A stretch of DNA of 64,000 nt, taken from the NCBI GenBank assembly GCA_036502085.1, contig DASXZD010000070.1:12157-76156 (forward strand), in the 5' to 3' direction. Both the position numbers and the translations under genes were made by a program. The notes beneath the pieces are model-generated. The model saw only the letters and a list, made by a program, of their open reading frames with translations, had not been told where the DNA came from and searched no databases. The stretch is from PALSA-505 sp036502085 (GTDB lineage: Bacteria > Actinomycetota > Actinomycetes > Streptosporangiales > Streptosporangiaceae). The number at the start of each line of letters is the position of its first letter. Position 1 is the first letter of the stretch. Of the stretch, positions 62,737 to 64,000 are shown piece by piece.

Positions 62737-64000
62737 TCAGCAGCTGGGGTTGGCGCGGATGGCCCCCGCGAACGCCCCGATCGTGTGCGGAGTGACCGTG
62801 CCGTACTGGGCGTCCCCGCCGAAGGTGTTGCCGTTGCGCATGTTGCCGAACTCCCACACGCACCGGCCGCCGACCTTGGCCTGGGTGAAGTACGGGTAGA
62901 AGTGGCCGGGGCCCTTCGGCGGCAGCACGCAGCCGGAGCCGGCCTCGAGGTTGCACCTGGTGTTGAACTCGGTGGCGCTGGCGTCGGTCACGAACTGGAT
63001 CTGCGGGTATTGCTGCCCGCCCACGGTCGTGGGCTGCAGTTGCTCGAACGGCGTGGGGAACGGCCCGGCGACCGTCGAGTCCGGCCAGTCCGCCCAGTAG
63101 GGCGAGCCGTCGTAGTCAAGGTCACCGATGGCACCGGCGAAGACGTCGCACCCGGTGACCAGGTTGGGCTGCGCCGTGCCGCCGTGGGTGTCCCCGAACG
63201 GGTAGCAGGGCGCGTCGTTCGGCTCGAACGGGTTCCCCTGGTCCGACCCTTGTTCGTACGGCCCGACGCACTGCTTGAAGAACGGGTCGCCGGAGGTGAC
63301 CGGCTGGCGCAGGGACGTGCACGCCTCGAAGTGGCCGATCTCGTACTGGTCGTTGATCATGTAGGCCCCGATGCCCCACGGCAGGAGGTTGTGCGGCCCG
63401 GCCGAGGAATACTCCGGCTGGAAGTTGAACGGCTTGCCGTCGCAGGTGAACGGGCTGGTGTTCATGAACCCGTTGGCCGCCGACGCGATCATGAAGCCGC
63501 TCTGCCCGGTGCTGAAGTCGGTTTCCCTCACCTCCAGCGCCCGGCCCCCCGGGATCTTCGCGTCGAACATATGCACCGAGATCCGGTCCCCCGGGTTCAT
63601 GAGCAGGGTGTGCGCGTTGGGCGTGAAGGAGGCCCGGTTGCTGAGCTGCGGGCTGGGCGGCCCGGTGGGAACGCCGTTCGTCTGGATGAAGGCCGAGTTG
63701 ACCGGTTCGACGCAGTGGCCGTTGCAGGCGCCGGTACCCGCGCACTCCAGGCTGTCGATGGTCAGCGCCGAGCACCACTGCGAGTCGTTACAGCGATCAG
63801 CCGCACCGACAGCTCGTCATGCCCGATGTAGTGACCGTTCTCGGTGAAGCGGCCGGCATCGGATCCGCGCGGGTCTTCGCACATGATCCCCGCCTTGACC
63901 GGCCGCTGGACCGGGCTGAGCCCGTTGCAGTCGATCTCGCCCGTCGCGCGCGGCACGACACCTGCGGCTGGCTTCGCGGCGCCTTGGGCACGGGCGGTCC
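62737..64000 (-). pseudogene. Cys-rich secreted-type protein gene, broken and running off the window
   Basis: Two frames on the minus strand look like parts of one protein. The upstream one enters from the window edge (reading EIDCNGLSPVQRPVKAGIMC and NGHYIGHDELSVRL) and ends at 63762. The second runs from after a stop at 63819 (RCNDSQWCSALTIDSLEC, VNSAFIQTNGVPTGPPSPQL, MNPGDRISVHMFDAKIPGGR) to 62737 (GAIRANPSC). The frame change is at about 63790-63815. From memory, relatives have about 100 residues between these blocks, so an internal deletion is likely. An ATG at 63600 could begin a shorter product. Confidence 0.6.

Overview
The window is chromosomal DNA from a high-GC actinobacterium. The gene order, zinc-type S4, S14 and L36, the RpoB N-terminus, and the DUF222-HNH, ECF42 and CHAT families suggest something near Streptosporangiales/Thermomonosporaceae; this placement is inference. 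It is probably from a draft or metagenome assembly, because the single essential rpoC carries a one-base frameshift.

Layout. 1-2761: two tandem paralogous membrane-anchored proteins (the first enters from outside the window). 2793-38613, all on the minus strand: the core expression block. In transcription order this is tRNA-Trp, secE, nusG, rplK, rplA // rplJ, rplL // rpoB, rpoC // rpsL, rpsG, fusA, tuf, rpsJ, rplC, rplD, rplW, rplB, rpsS, rplV, rpsC, rplP, rpmC, rpsQ, rplN, rplX, rplE, rpsN, rpsH, rplF, rplR, rpsE, rpmD, rplO, secY, adk, map, a DUF1707 gene, infA, rpmJ, rpsM, rpsK, rpsD, rpoA, rplQ, truA. Strong hairpins end the rplA, rplL and rpoC units. Good -35/-10 pairs precede rpoB and rpsL, and rplJ has an L10-type leader with a terminator/antiterminator switch. 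Several ribosomal proteins carry unusual repetitive tails.

38985-46747: housekeeping and membrane genes: a class I aminotransferase, an adenosine deaminase, murB, a CBS-pair protein, a small protein, a DedA protein, and a menG-like / membrane protein / geranylgeranyl-reductase operon that may act on menaquinone or another prenyl lipid. 46748-54034: a repeat-rich intergenic stretch, a DUF222-HNH endonuclease, an FAD amine oxidase, DUF1697, a 57-bp tandem-repeat array, and a peroxiredoxin next to a SCO1-like lipoprotein.

54270-55949: a YCII (DGPF) protein and an ECF42 sigma factor with a matching ECF42-type promoter in front. 55922-56989: a TIM-barrel-like protein overlapping it tail to tail. 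57075-62630: the most interesting region, a TPR-CHAT caspase-like protein divergent from an operon of subtilisin-like protease, sigma factor and a small beta-domain protein. This looks like a protease-controlled transcription or conflict module. 62737-64000: a secreted-type protein gene that appears broken and runs off the window.
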